Notes: generated by a model not told the origin, from the sequence alone. A stretch of DNA of 9,131 nt from Calditrichota bacterium (GCA_003818595.1 RPQV01000101.1:1-9131); one strand, 5' to 3'; shown: positions 1-7,143, counted from the stretch's first letter. A program made the numbers and translations.

Positions 1-2179
1 CCCCGCGAAAATGCCAATTCCCGCCGTCGTTTTCAAAATCATCAACCAACGAAGTACATGCGGCTGTAACAAGCGAATGGTTGTTTTCCGATATGGAATC
101 ATTCTCGATAAGATCAGCATCAAAATGAATTTGATATTCACCTGTGTCGGGCAGCGTCCAGAACGAGAATTCAAGTCGCTCATATTGTTGGGGCGCCAGC
201 GTGTGAACCAAAATAGAATCGCAATGAAGGACGCGCCGGTCTTGGCTGATTGAACAGGTGACATGGAAATCCTTTGCCGGGTCGGCGCCCAAATTGCGCA
301 CCAAAACAGATGGTTGTATCTCAGAACCGACGAGAAGCCCCTGATTCACACTCATGCGATGTTGGACGGCAATATCGGCAGACGGCGGTTCAACGGTCAA
401 ATGGATGGGGAGGGTCAGCTCCTCAGGCCGGGCGTCATTCGACGACAGCAGCAGGTAGCCAAAATGCTCTCCGACCTCGATACCCGCAGCGGAAATCAAC
501 AAATTGATTTGACGCTCTCCTTTGGGCGGCAGTTCGTCAACCGCCGAATCCGTTTGAATCCATGATGCTGGAGCGTTGCCGAACCCTTTTGTTTTCATTT
601 CACCAGGATGATCGCCGTCGTGCGTAAATATTGATATCATACCGTCGACAATTCTGATTCGATCCACAAAAAAACCGATGACGGACGGATCGTCTGCCGT
701 TGAGAATCCCATATCCGACGCAAAGGCGAACCGAATCACCACCGCAGAGGAACAAAATGCGGAGAGATCGAATTCCGCGGCCAGCCAGCCATCGCTGTTG
801 CCGGCCCACCCTGCGATTCCCGGTCCCATATTCCATCCTTGGGTCACTTCACCGAAAGCCCACAGACTTTTACAAGTATAAGCGGGAAATGAAGGTGAAA
901 TCACTTGGAAGGTGGTACCCGAATCTGTAGAAATCCACACGTTTGCGCCATCCCAACCGTCGTATGGGAAAGTGGCATTCTGCGGAGGTTCGATCGCCCA
1001 ATAGACCATAAACTGCAGTTCAGGAGCGGAGCTACTGCTCAGATTGATGACTGGCGTATCGAGATACTGAAGCCAATGATTGGCATAGCCGCCGATTGCC
1101 GGGGAACCGCACCACCAGGAAAAATCATCGAAAGCGTTGTAACTTTCCACATGAAAAACATGGGGCACTTCAAAATCAATTAAAGCATATTCCAGGGTGT
1201 CGTCGCTCTGATTGTGTAGAGTGACAGGTATCTCTTTGGTTTCTGTGCCAGTCAGGGTGACGCTCAAACTGTCGATCGAAAAAGACGCGGCGCCGGTAAT
1301 CAATTCATCATATATAAAAGGGACCGTGGCGCCCATTCCGGAGTCACCCCATTTAATGCGAAAATAACCCTGCTCACCCCACGAATCACCCCAACTGTTC
1401 TTACAAATCCAGCACTCGAGATCGTCATCCCAGCCGACGATGAGAACGGCGTGACCGGCCACAACATCTCCCCAAACATGTTCGTAAACTCCTCCGCCAT
1501 AATAGTGAAAATCCTGAAACACCGTATAGGAGACGGATACAGGATGCTGATAAACGGCCTGCTTGATGTTGTCAATGTTGATCTCCTCCAGCGTGATGTA
1601 ACCCCATCCGGGGATGGAGACCGCACGAGATTGCCAATCGTCACAAGCTTCAGAACAAGACAGCTCATCATCAGCGGCATAGCGAAAACAAGCCTCATCA
1701 GGGATGCCGCTGTTCTGGTAAAAACTAAGCGCGTTCTCCACCAGACCGCCATTACAGTCACCGACGTTGCCGCAGGACAAAACAAACTGTTCGGACAAAT
1801 CAATGCCCGAAGCCGGTTGCTGGTTCTTGATCTGCCACCAGGCTTCCACCTGAGCGGTTGCGGAAAAGTTCCAACAGCTCCCGCAGTTTCCCTGATTTCG
1901 CACCGGCGTCACCCAATCTCCGTGGTTATTACGCCAATCAAATCGACTCGGCAGTTCCTGCTGATTTTGCAGAACAATGCGCTTGGCTTTCGGATCGATT
2001 GGCGAATTGACCAGGGTTCCGCATAAATCCCTGAATTCATCTTTAGACAACTGGCTCACCCAACTCTCGCCGATCTCCCAATGCGCCTGATGGGTGAGGA
2101 TGGCGTTGCGAATTTGTTCAACCGTTGTCTCGGCGAACAGTGCTGTCGCAAACAGGAAAAACGCTATCGTTATTTTCAT
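1..2179 (-). CDS. Secreted papain-family (C1A) cysteine peptidase, multidomain, 3' end beyond the window
   Basis: Predicted exported cysteine endopeptidase. From ATG at 2179 the frame stays open for 726 codons to base 1, so the C-terminus lies outside the window. Residues 1-16 form a signal peptide (cut after LFA). Residues 20-75 are a short propeptide with a QLSKDEF motif. The catalytic domain (about 76-295) shows oxyanion Gln96, Cys102 in CGSCW, His243 in GHAVLIVGW and Asn261 in KNSWG, so it should be active. Cys99, Cys136, Cys142 and Cys175 match the papain disulfide cysteines. Then come an Ig-like domain (about 297-338, resuming 537-597) split by a jelly-roll-like insert, a CARDB-like domain (about 600-705), and the start of another jelly roll (SLVDDFEND at 710). 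It is a paralogue of the gene just upstream and probably shares its transcript. GGAG at 2191-2194 lies 11 nt before the start. Odd: Asn104 replaces the usual Ala in CWAFS. The substrate is unknown. A sorting domain like that of the neighbour is expected off-window but not seen. Confidence 0.93.
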   Translation of the reverse strand, partial: MKITIAFFLFATALFAETTVEQIRNAILTHQAHWEIGESWVSQLSKDEFRDLCGTLVNSPIDPKAKRIVLQNQQELPSRFDWRNNHGDWVTPVRNQGNCGSCWNFSATAQVEAWWQIKNQQPASGIDLSEQFVLSCGNVGDCNGGLVENALSFYQNSGIPDEACFRYAADDELSCSEACDDWQSRAVSIPGWGYITLEEINIDNIKQAVYQHPVSVSYTVFQDFHYYGGGVYEHVWGDVVAGHAVLIVGWDDDLECWICKNSWGDSWGEQGYFRIKWGDSGMGATVPFIYDELITGAASFSIDSLSVTLTGTETKEIPVTLHNQSDDTLEYALIDFEVPHVFHVESYNAFDDFSWWCGSPAIGGYANHWLQYLDTPVINLSSSSAPELQFMVYWAIEPPQNATFPYDGWDGANVWISTDSGTTFQVISPSFPAYTCKSLWAFGEVTQGWNMGPGIAGWAGNSDGWLAAEFDLSAFCSSAVVIRFAFASDMGFSTADDPSVIGFFVDRIRIVDGMISIFTHDGDHPGEMKTKGFGNAPASWIQTDSAVDELPPKGERQINLLISAAGIEVGEHFGYLLLSSNDARPEELTLPIHLTVEPPSADIAVQHRMSVNQGLLVGSEIQPSVLVRNLGADPAKDFHVTCSISQDRRVLHCDSILVHTLAPQQYERLEFSFWTLPDTGEYQIHFDADLIENDSISENNHSLVTAACTSLVDDFENDGGNWHFRG

Positions 2180-2295
2180 ACTGTAATAGTCTCCATAATA
2201 AAACGCGACCATGGCCTATATCGACATGAGCCGGTGCTGCATGATGGTCGCCTCAGCTCCACCTCAATCTACAGGAAAACACTCTGATCGATCAG
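2180..2295 (-). other. Intergenic spacer between the two protease genes, with inverted repeats
   Basis: This 116-bp gap holds no gene and no convincing promoter for the downstream protease, which suggests read-through from the upstream one. A perfect 12-bp palindrome CTGATCGATCAG (2284-2295) directly abuts the upstream stop codon. An 8-bp inverted repeat GCGACCAT (2205-2212) / ATGGTCGC (2244-2251) encloses 31 nt that contain two CATG tetramers (2225-2228, 2240-2243). Neither structure is followed by a strong T-tract, so terminator function is doubtful. A processing site or regulator site is possible but unproven. Confidence 0.4.
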
Positions 2296-4641
2296 CTAGC
2301 GCAAAAGAATGATTTTATGTCGATTCACAAAAGTTCTTTCAGACGCAAATGCCGTCAACTGTACAAAGTACACGCCGGCAGGGGCGTCCGCAGCGTTCCA
2401 ATGCAGCGAATGCTGACCCAACGACATGTCCTGATCGACCAGCGTCTCTTTCAGCTGACCGGCGAGATTGTAAACATCCAGTCGAACTCGAGCCGGTTCA
2501 GACAGCATCCAGACAAAGGTGGTTGCCGGATTAAAGGGATTGGGATAATTGACCAAAGAGGGTGAAAATGGGGACGATTGTTCCTCGACGGACGGCATAT
2601 TTATGTCGCTCATTCCCGAGTTATCGAGGCGAATTGAATGAGTGTATACGTGAACATCGTCAATCCAGACACCGAGACTGCCTCCGGATTCATTTGATTG
2701 AAACCGAAACCGAAACCACGCTTTTGCATAACCTTCTTCAATCAGCGGGGTCAAGTCAATTTTTTTCTGCATCCAGGGCGGATGCACACCGCTATATTCA
2801 TCGACCACGCGCCACTGAGCGCTATCACCGCTGATTTCTACGCGGCAAAAATCATTGAGATCGGCCGTGACATAGCGAGTAAAGTAAGTCAAAACAAGGG
2901 TGTCAATATCGGCCGTTTCAAATCCAGGAGCATAGACGAGCAGAGTCTTTATCAGATTTGGATAAGGATTTGAATTGGGAGCGACATGAGCCGAAAAAGT
3001 GCCGCTGTGCCCGCTATAACGCGAATCCAGTCCCCAACCATCCACGAATTGCCACAAATGATCTCCATATTCAAAATCATCGACCAGATGGGTAACAACG
3101 GTCTCGCGCACGATTTCATCATTAAAGTCATTCTGATCACCCTCGGCCGCGATCTGAACGCGCACCTCGAGTGGAGCGGCGGCAGCCGCTTTGAACGGCC
3201 GAAATGTCAGCGGACGCGTTTCCCCGGATTCGAGCCTTTGAATCTCGATGGAATCCTGATAGATTTCGCTCCCGCCCGCATGAATAGTACATTTAACCAG
3301 AACATTCTCGAGCGGAAAAAGACCAAAGTTGTCGATTTTCGCCTGCGGCGAATTGAAAGTCAACATTGGATAACCGGCAGGGGGAAGGATGACATCGGTT
3401 ACCCTCGCATCATAATCAGGAGAATTCACCACCAGGGTGCAGTTCACAACGTAAATTTCGCCCGGATTATTGGTGATGACTTGAATCGCGCGCTTATATT
3501 CACCCGGCAGGAGAACTTGAGTGCTGATTATTCCGGAAATGCGGGAGTTGCCGCCTACGGGAAGGAATCCTGCGCTCTTTTCAAGTTGAAGCCAGTCGGC
3601 TTCCTCATCCGAATTCGGCGTTTCCACTGCATAGTACCACAACGGCATTGAACCGTCATTGGTCAACGTAAAGGAGACGCTGTCCGATGCTCCATAAACC
3701 AGTTCCGCTGCACATACCTGCGTCGACAAGGTGATCCCGGACGAGGAGAGATCATCCCATATGAATTCATTGCTCAAACCAAAGTTGCTTTGCCCCCACT
3801 TGATACGAAAATATCCCTCCTCGCCCCAGCCTGAACCCCAACTGTTTTTGACGATCCAGCTTTGCTCGCGATCATTCCAGCCAACGATCAGTACCGCGTG
3901 CCACCCCTCGGAATCGCCAAAAACATGCTCATAAACTCCACTATGATAAGCATAGAAATCGGCAAAAACCTCAAAACTGGCGGAAACAGGATGATACAGC
4001 AAGGCGGTTTTGATATTCTCCACCTGAGCTTCCCCAAAGGTCACATAGCCCCAACCCGGAATTTGCACCGCATCACCTTCCCATCCATCCTGGGTTTGAG
4101 CGCAGGAAATATTGGTTTTCGCCTGGTATGGCAGATACTTTTCGAGCGGGACTCCTTGCTGCTGGATAAAATCAAAAGACGCAGAGACCATACCGCCCTC
4201 CTCGCATGTGCCGGCGTCGCTGCATGAGAGAAGAAATTGTTCCGATAAATCGAAATCAATATCCGGCATCTGCCAGCGGATTTTCCACCAGGATTCGACC
4301 TGTGCTAAAGCCGAAAACGCCCAACAGCTTCCGCAGGCGCCTTGATCGCGGACCGGGGTGACCCAATTACCGTCCAGGTTTCGCCAATCCAATGAATCGG
4401 GCAACGATTTAAACACCGGTATTGACAGCATCTGGGTGCCATCAGGGCGGATCATATCTTTTTTCAAGCCGAGGCGCTTGACCCGTTCATCCTTTGAAAG
4501 AATGGTTAAGCTGTTTTCCTGAGCCGCCCATTGAGCACGACGCAAAGCGATTGCTGAATTGATGGCAGAAACATCCACCGCTTTCGCTGAAAGTATGGTC
4601 AACCAGGAACCGGCTAATATTACAAGAATTATAAATCTCAT
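2296..4641 (-). CDS. Secreted papain-family (C1A) cysteine peptidase with C-terminal sorting domain
   Basis: Complete 781-aa exported cysteine endopeptidase. Residues 1-21 form a signal peptide (hydrophobic core FIILVILAGSWLTIL). Residues 24-82 are a short propeptide with a LSKDER motif. The catalytic domain (about 83-298) carries Gln100, Cys106 in CGSCWAFS, His248 in GWHAVLIVGW and Asn266 in KNSWGSGWGEEGYF, with Cys103, Cys140, Cys146 and Cys180 in the papain disulfide positions. Downstream are an Ig-like/BACON-like domain (about 303-405), a CARDB-like domain (about 410-515) and a jelly roll of MAM or immune-inhibitor-A type (about 518-667, ending GVWIDDVHVY). Last is a C-terminal module (about 697-781) starting NYPNPFNPATT and ending KIILLR, which matches the type IX-like sorting domain (Por_Secre_tail) and the related FlgD-type Ig fold. 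The protein is therefore likely cell-surface or released; a working type IX system is inferred, not seen here. A sigma70-like promoter lies upstream. The start has only a weak ribosome-binding site (GGTAAC), but the signal peptide fixes it. Confidence 0.95.
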   Translation of the reverse strand: MRFIILVILAGSWLTILSAKAVDVSAINSAIALRRAQWAAQENSLTILSKDERVKRLGLKKDMIRPDGTQMLSIPVFKSLPDSLDWRNLDGNWVTPVRDQGACGSCWAFSALAQVESWWKIRWQMPDIDFDLSEQFLLSCSDAGTCEEGGMVSASFDFIQQQGVPLEKYLPYQAKTNISCAQTQDGWEGDAVQIPGWGYVTFGEAQVENIKTALLYHPVSASFEVFADFYAYHSGVYEHVFGDSEGWHAVLIVGWNDREQSWIVKNSWGSGWGEEGYFRIKWGQSNFGLSNEFIWDDLSSSGITLSTQVCAAELVYGASDSVSFTLTNDGSMPLWYYAVETPNSDEEADWLQLEKSAGFLPVGGNSRISGIISTQVLLPGEYKRAIQVITNNPGEIYVVNCTLVVNSPDYDARVTDVILPPAGYPMLTFNSPQAKIDNFGLFPLENVLVKCTIHAGGSEIYQDSIEIQRLESGETRPLTFRPFKAAAAAPLEVRVQIAAEGDQNDFNDEIVRETVVTHLVDDFEYGDHLWQFVDGWGLDSRYSGHSGTFSAHVAPNSNPYPNLIKTLLVYAPGFETADIDTLVLTYFTRYVTADLNDFCRVEISGDSAQWRVVDEYSGVHPPWMQKKIDLTPLIEEGYAKAWFRFRFQSNESGGSLGVWIDDVHVYTHSIRLDNSGMSDINMPSVEEQSSPFSPSLVNYPNPFNPATTFVWMLSEPARVRLDVYNLAGQLKETLVDQDMSLGQHSLHWNAADAPAGVYFVQLTAFASERTFVNRHKIILLR

Positions 4642-4684
4642 TTTGTTACCAAAGTTGGTCTTTTTCAGTTAGTACAAGTCTTTA

Positions 4685-4713
4685 AATATACAAGAGCCAA
4701 GCCTGAAAAGCAA
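4685..4713 (-). promoter_or_regulatory. Candidate sigma70-type promoter for the protease pair
   Basis: On the minus strand a -35-like TTGCTT (4713-4708) is followed by exactly 17 nt and a -10-like TATATT (4690-4685). Transcription would start near 4678, giving a leader of about 37 nt before the ATG at 4641. Box quality and spacing match the general bacterial consensus. FCB bacteria can use divergent promoter motifs, so this is a prediction from pattern only. Confidence 0.45.
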
Positions 4714-4744
4714 GCTTCGAAAACAGGCTGCATCTGTTGCTTTT
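4700..4744. repeat. Two overlapping inverted repeats in the divergent promoter region
   Basis: AGCCTG (4700-4705) pairs with CAGGCT (4724-4729), and AAAAGCAA (4706-4713) pairs with TTGCTTTT (4737-4744). The arms interleave, so the two hairpins could not form together. The left arms cover the -35 box and part of the spacer of the minus-strand promoter, so a regulator binding here could affect it. The right side runs into a T-run (4741-4746), which could also be read as a weak terminator remnant on the plus strand. Confidence 0.4.
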
Positions 4745-4840
4745 TTAATGTTTAATAGTTGATTATTTTGTAAATTAGCATTGCTCAGCTCGACGAGACA
4801 GGCGAGCCAATTATCTCAAAAACTCAAACGAGTCAATATA

Positions 4841-5353
4841 ATGAAACATAAAAGCAAGGTCATCGTCATCACCACCGGCGGCACCATCGAAAAAACATAT
4901 GATGAGGTTGACGGTACGTTATCCAACCGCGGCTCGCAACTGCAGGAGATGCTCAAAAGATTGCGGTTGCCTTACACCATCATTCAACACATCGATTTAT
5001 TGTGGAAAGATTCACTGGAAATGACCGATCATGATCGGGAAAAAATTTGTCGAAACGTCGATTCTTTCCTGGCCGATCAATTGCCGGTCGTTATTCTGCA
5101 CGGCACCGATACCATGGAAATGACCGCGCAATACCTTTATGAGCATCTACAGAACATCTCCATTCCCTTGGTGATGACAGGAGCGATGAAGCCATTCGGA
5201 TTTGAAGATTCCGACGCTCTGCAAAATTTCATCGAGGCATTATTCGCGGCTAAGCTCGTTCCTCCTGGAATATACATCTCATTTCACAACAAGCTGCATA
5301 AATTGCCCGGGGTTCGTAAAAATCGTGATAAAAAAACTTTCGAAAGCGATTGA
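4841..5353 (+). CDS. Single-domain asparaginase-family protein
   Basis: A 170-aa cytoplasmic protein (no signal peptide) that matches the N-terminal catalytic domain of L-asparaginases, which hydrolyse asparagine to aspartate and ammonia. Visible active-site motifs: TTGGTIEKTY with the likely nucleophile Thr15, DSLEMTD with substrate-binding Ser58, HGTDTMEMTA with the Thr89-Asp90 pair, the conserved MTGAMKPFGFEDSDALQN, and a Lys near 160 in GVRK where the catalytic Lys of the larger enzymes falls. Classic type I and II enzymes have about 330 residues and a second domain that helps build the active site; here the frame ends right after the first. It is not an obvious truncation: short proteins of this length and ending are a known asparaginase-like group, and no remnant of a second domain follows. 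True substrate and activity are uncertain. ATG 4841 is preferred over an in-frame TTG at 4781, whose extra 20 residues show no family similarity. Shine-Dalgarno support is poor. The next gene starts 46 bp downstream. Confidence 0.86.
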   Translation: MKHKSKVIVITTGGTIEKTYDEVDGTLSNRGSQLQEMLKRLRLPYTIIQHIDLLWKDSLEMTDHDREKICRNVDSFLADQLPVVILHGTDTMEMTAQYLYEHLQNISIPLVMTGAMKPFGFEDSDALQNFIEALFAAKLVPPGIYISFHNKLHKLPGVRKNRDKKTFESD

Positions 5354-5388
5354 GATCACTCCCCTGCTTTCCCTCGGATTCGAATTGA

Positions 5389-5393
5389 TGAGG
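5389..5393 (+). promoter_or_regulatory. Ribosome-binding site that sets the lipoprotein start
   Basis: TGAGG sits 6 nt before the ATG at 5400. The alternative in-frame ATG at 5388 overlaps this site and has no good Shine-Dalgarno of its own, so 5400 is the favoured start. Both starts give a usable lipoprotein signal peptide. Confidence 0.6.
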
Positions 5394-5399
5394 AAAATC

Positions 5400-7091
5400 A
5401 TGAAGCATGCCGTTATCATATCCAGTTTACTGACATCATTTATCCTGATGACCTGCGCCAACCAAGGTTACCCCCCGGGCGGGCCGGAAGACAAGTCCCC
5501 TCCATTTGTGAGGTCGACTTTTCCACCGCCGGACAGTACCAATGTATCCCGCGATTTAATGGTCATCATCGAATTCAGTGAACCGGTTATCCCCCGCACC
5601 GCCGAGGAATCCATTTTCATCACTCCCTTCAGCGGGGACAATCTGCGCTTCAAATGGCGGCATGATCGGCAGCTCTCCATTTCTTTTGCCGACTCACTGC
5701 TCGCCCTTCGCACCTATGTCATCACCATCGGCGCAGGCGCAAAAGATCGGCGCAATAATATGATGAAGAATTCATTTCGTCTGGCTTTTTCAACCGGCCC
5801 GACTCTCGATAGCGGTAAAATAGAGGGGAGAATTTTTGGCGAAAAGGTGGAAGGAGCGCAGGTGTGGGCGTACGACCTGAGCCAAAACGCGTTCCCGAAT
5901 CCGGCCGAGTTATTTCCCCTTTATGTGACCCAGGTGGGAAAAGACGGCATTTATATGCTCACCAACATGGCCTTGGGAACCTATAGGCTCTTCGCCGTTC
6001 TGGATCAAAATGTCAACAATTTGTATGATCCTAATTTTGATTGGCTCGGAATCACCCATCGAGATATCCCCTTGGATTCGACCAATCTCTCCGCAGCGCC
6101 GCTGAATTTTCGCCTGGCATTGCGCGACACGCTGGCGCCGCGCCTTGAAAGCGCGAGAGCTCCCGATAATCGGCATGTTGATTTACGTTTCAGCGAGCCC
6201 ATGCGCACGGATTTCCTCAGTGATCCTCGGACATTTTCGGTCATCAGTACTGAGGATACCCTGAAAATAGTTAATGCTTCCCATGAACGACGAAATGCCG
6301 CTCTGGTGCATTTGACCACCTCTGCCCAAACCGCAGAAAAGCAATATGCCGTGCAGGTAAAAAATGGGCTGGATTTAAGCGGCTCCTCGCTGATCTCCGA
6401 TTCAAGCCGCGTCGAATTCGTCGGCAGCAGTATACCCGATACGGTCCGCCCCGTTTATCGTACCATGGCGCCCAAAGACAGCTCCATTAATGTGGTGACG
6501 GACGCAAAACTCGAATTTTTCTTCTCCAAAGCGATGAACCCTGAAACCGTCGTCCGTCATTTGGTGGTCGCGGATACCTTGGGAGACACCTCAAAAGGTC
6601 AATTCACCTGGTCCGATCAATCACACATTATTTTCACCCCTCTATCGCCATATAAAAGCAAAACATTCTATTATGTCACTCTGCGTGTGGATTCGGTTTT
6701 TGACTTTTTCGGTCTGCCCCTGGCGGACACGTTGTTTCAGCGTCGTTTCACCACGGTCAATGTGGACACATTCTCCGCTATCAGCGGTCAATTGGATGAT
6801 GAAGCACCTGCAGCCGAAGGAACCTTCTTCCTCAAAGCATCATCAGCCGATCCCAAAAATCCGCGCATTTATGAACAAACCGTGGAAAAAGTCGGCAAAT
6901 ATCTGTTCAAACAGATGATTCCTGGTAAATACGTCATCGAATTATATCGAGATGAAGATCATAATGGCGCCTATACCTTGGGAGAGGCTTTCCCCTTCTT
7001 TCCGGCGGAACGTTTTTATGTCTATCCGGACACCATTGAAATCCGTTCCCGCTGGCCCGATGAGGGCGAAAATATTGTTTTCCCCCGCTAG
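5400..7091 (+). CDS. Lipoprotein with Big_5 (bacterial Ig-like) domains
   Basis: A 563-aa exported protein, probably anchored in the outer membrane or facing the periplasm. Residues 1-18 are a signal peptide with a lipobox-like LMTC, making Cys19 the lipidated residue; Thr at -1 is less usual. The mature start CANQGYPPGGPEDKSPP is characteristic of a large family in Bacteroidota and relatives. Big_5-type Ig-like domains are seen at about 33-133 (FSEPV core), 245-340 (FSEPM) and 348-455 (FSKAMNPE). Between the first two lies a carboxypeptidase-regulatory/transthyretin-like domain (about 138-240), and a similar module closes the protein (about 457-563). Both of these contain an acidic loop resembling a calcium site: DQNVNNLYD (202-210) and DEDHNGAYTLGE (518-529). 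No catalytic motif is visible. The family has no established function; a structural or adhesive envelope role is a guess. It probably shares a transcript with the asparaginase-like gene and converges on clpC. Confidence 0.88.
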   Translation: MKHAVIISSLLTSFILMTCANQGYPPGGPEDKSPPFVRSTFPPPDSTNVSRDLMVIIEFSEPVIPRTAEESIFITPFSGDNLRFKWRHDRQLSISFADSLLALRTYVITIGAGAKDRRNNMMKNSFRLAFSTGPTLDSGKIEGRIFGEKVEGAQVWAYDLSQNAFPNPAELFPLYVTQVGKDGIYMLTNMALGTYRLFAVLDQNVNNLYDPNFDWLGITHRDIPLDSTNLSAAPLNFRLALRDTLAPRLESARAPDNRHVDLRFSEPMRTDFLSDPRTFSVISTEDTLKIVNASHERRNAALVHLTTSAQTAEKQYAVQVKNGLDLSGSSLISDSSRVEFVGSSIPDTVRPVYRTMAPKDSSINVVTDAKLEFFFSKAMNPETVVRHLVVADTLGDTSKGQFTWSDQSHIIFTPLSPYKSKTFYYVTLRVDSVFDFFGLPLADTLFQRRFTTVNVDTFSAISGQLDDEAPAAEGTFFLKASSADPKNPRIYEQTVEKVGKYLFKQMIPGKYVIELYRDEDHNGAYTLGEAFPFFPAERFYVYPDTIEIRSRWPDEGENIVFPR

Positions 7092-7110
7092 GGGCGAATA
7101 ATGATTCGCC
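7089..7110 (+). repeat. Palindromic repeat unit, copy 1, containing the lipoprotein stop codon
   Basis: GGCGAAT (7093-7099), loop AATG, ATTCGCC (7104-7110) gives a perfect 7-bp stem. The unit begins with TAGGGG, whose TAG is the stop codon of the lipoprotein gene. The 17-mer GCGAATAATGATTCGCC (7094-7110) recurs exactly at 7146-7162. No T-run follows directly; the next bases are AT-rich (7111-7128). It may act as a weak terminator or 3'-end stabiliser, or be a dispersed extragenic palindrome. Confidence 0.75.
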
Positions 7111-7143
7111 TAAATTGAAATTAATTTGCCGCCGTGCAAACTG

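Larger units (their letters stand above)
4642..4840. other. Divergent intergenic region between the protease and asparaginase genes
   Basis: This 199-bp spacer separates genes transcribed away from each other, so it must carry the start signals of both. For the minus strand a good promoter is visible. For the plus strand there is only an AT-rich stretch (4741-4780) containing weak -10-like hexamers such as TAAATT (4771-4776), none with a matching -35 box at proper spacing. The inverted repeats are listed separately. No short coding frame with credible codon use was seen. Confidence 0.6.

Noticed and set aside
600..836. Possible frameshift in the left protease at the run of seven T residues (minus strand, 667-673)
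   Set aside because: Reading codon by codon, the correct frame continues through the run (VIGFFVDRIRI) and stays open to base 1. Only a shifted frame is short.
1451..2026. A 191-codon open frame on the plus strand, and a 167-codon minus-strand frame at 1300-1803
   Set aside because: Both lie inside the papain-family gene, whose own frame carries clear catalytic motifs. The translations match no recognisable domain.
2284..2295. Palindrome CTGATCGATCAG as an intrinsic terminator of the complete protease
   Set aside because: The realistic stem is only about 4 bp with a 4-nt loop, and no proper T-tract follows on the minus strand.
2986..3651. A 221-codon plus-strand open frame
   Set aside because: It is antisense to the CARDB, Ig-like and jelly-roll part of the complete protease and has no plausible start signal or domain.
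4781..4840. An upstream TTG start for the asparaginase-like gene
   Set aside because: The added 20 residues have no family similarity, while the protein from ATG 4841 begins just before the beta strand leading to TTGGTIE, as in the family.
4841..5353. Asparaginase gene as a truncated pseudogene
   Set aside because: The frame is clean, the ending fits the known short group, and no remnant of the second domain follows.
5202..5399. A longer start for the lipoprotein inside the asparaginase gene
   Set aside because: It would bury the signal peptide and lipobox about 66 residues into the protein. A good ribosome-binding site directs the start at 5400.
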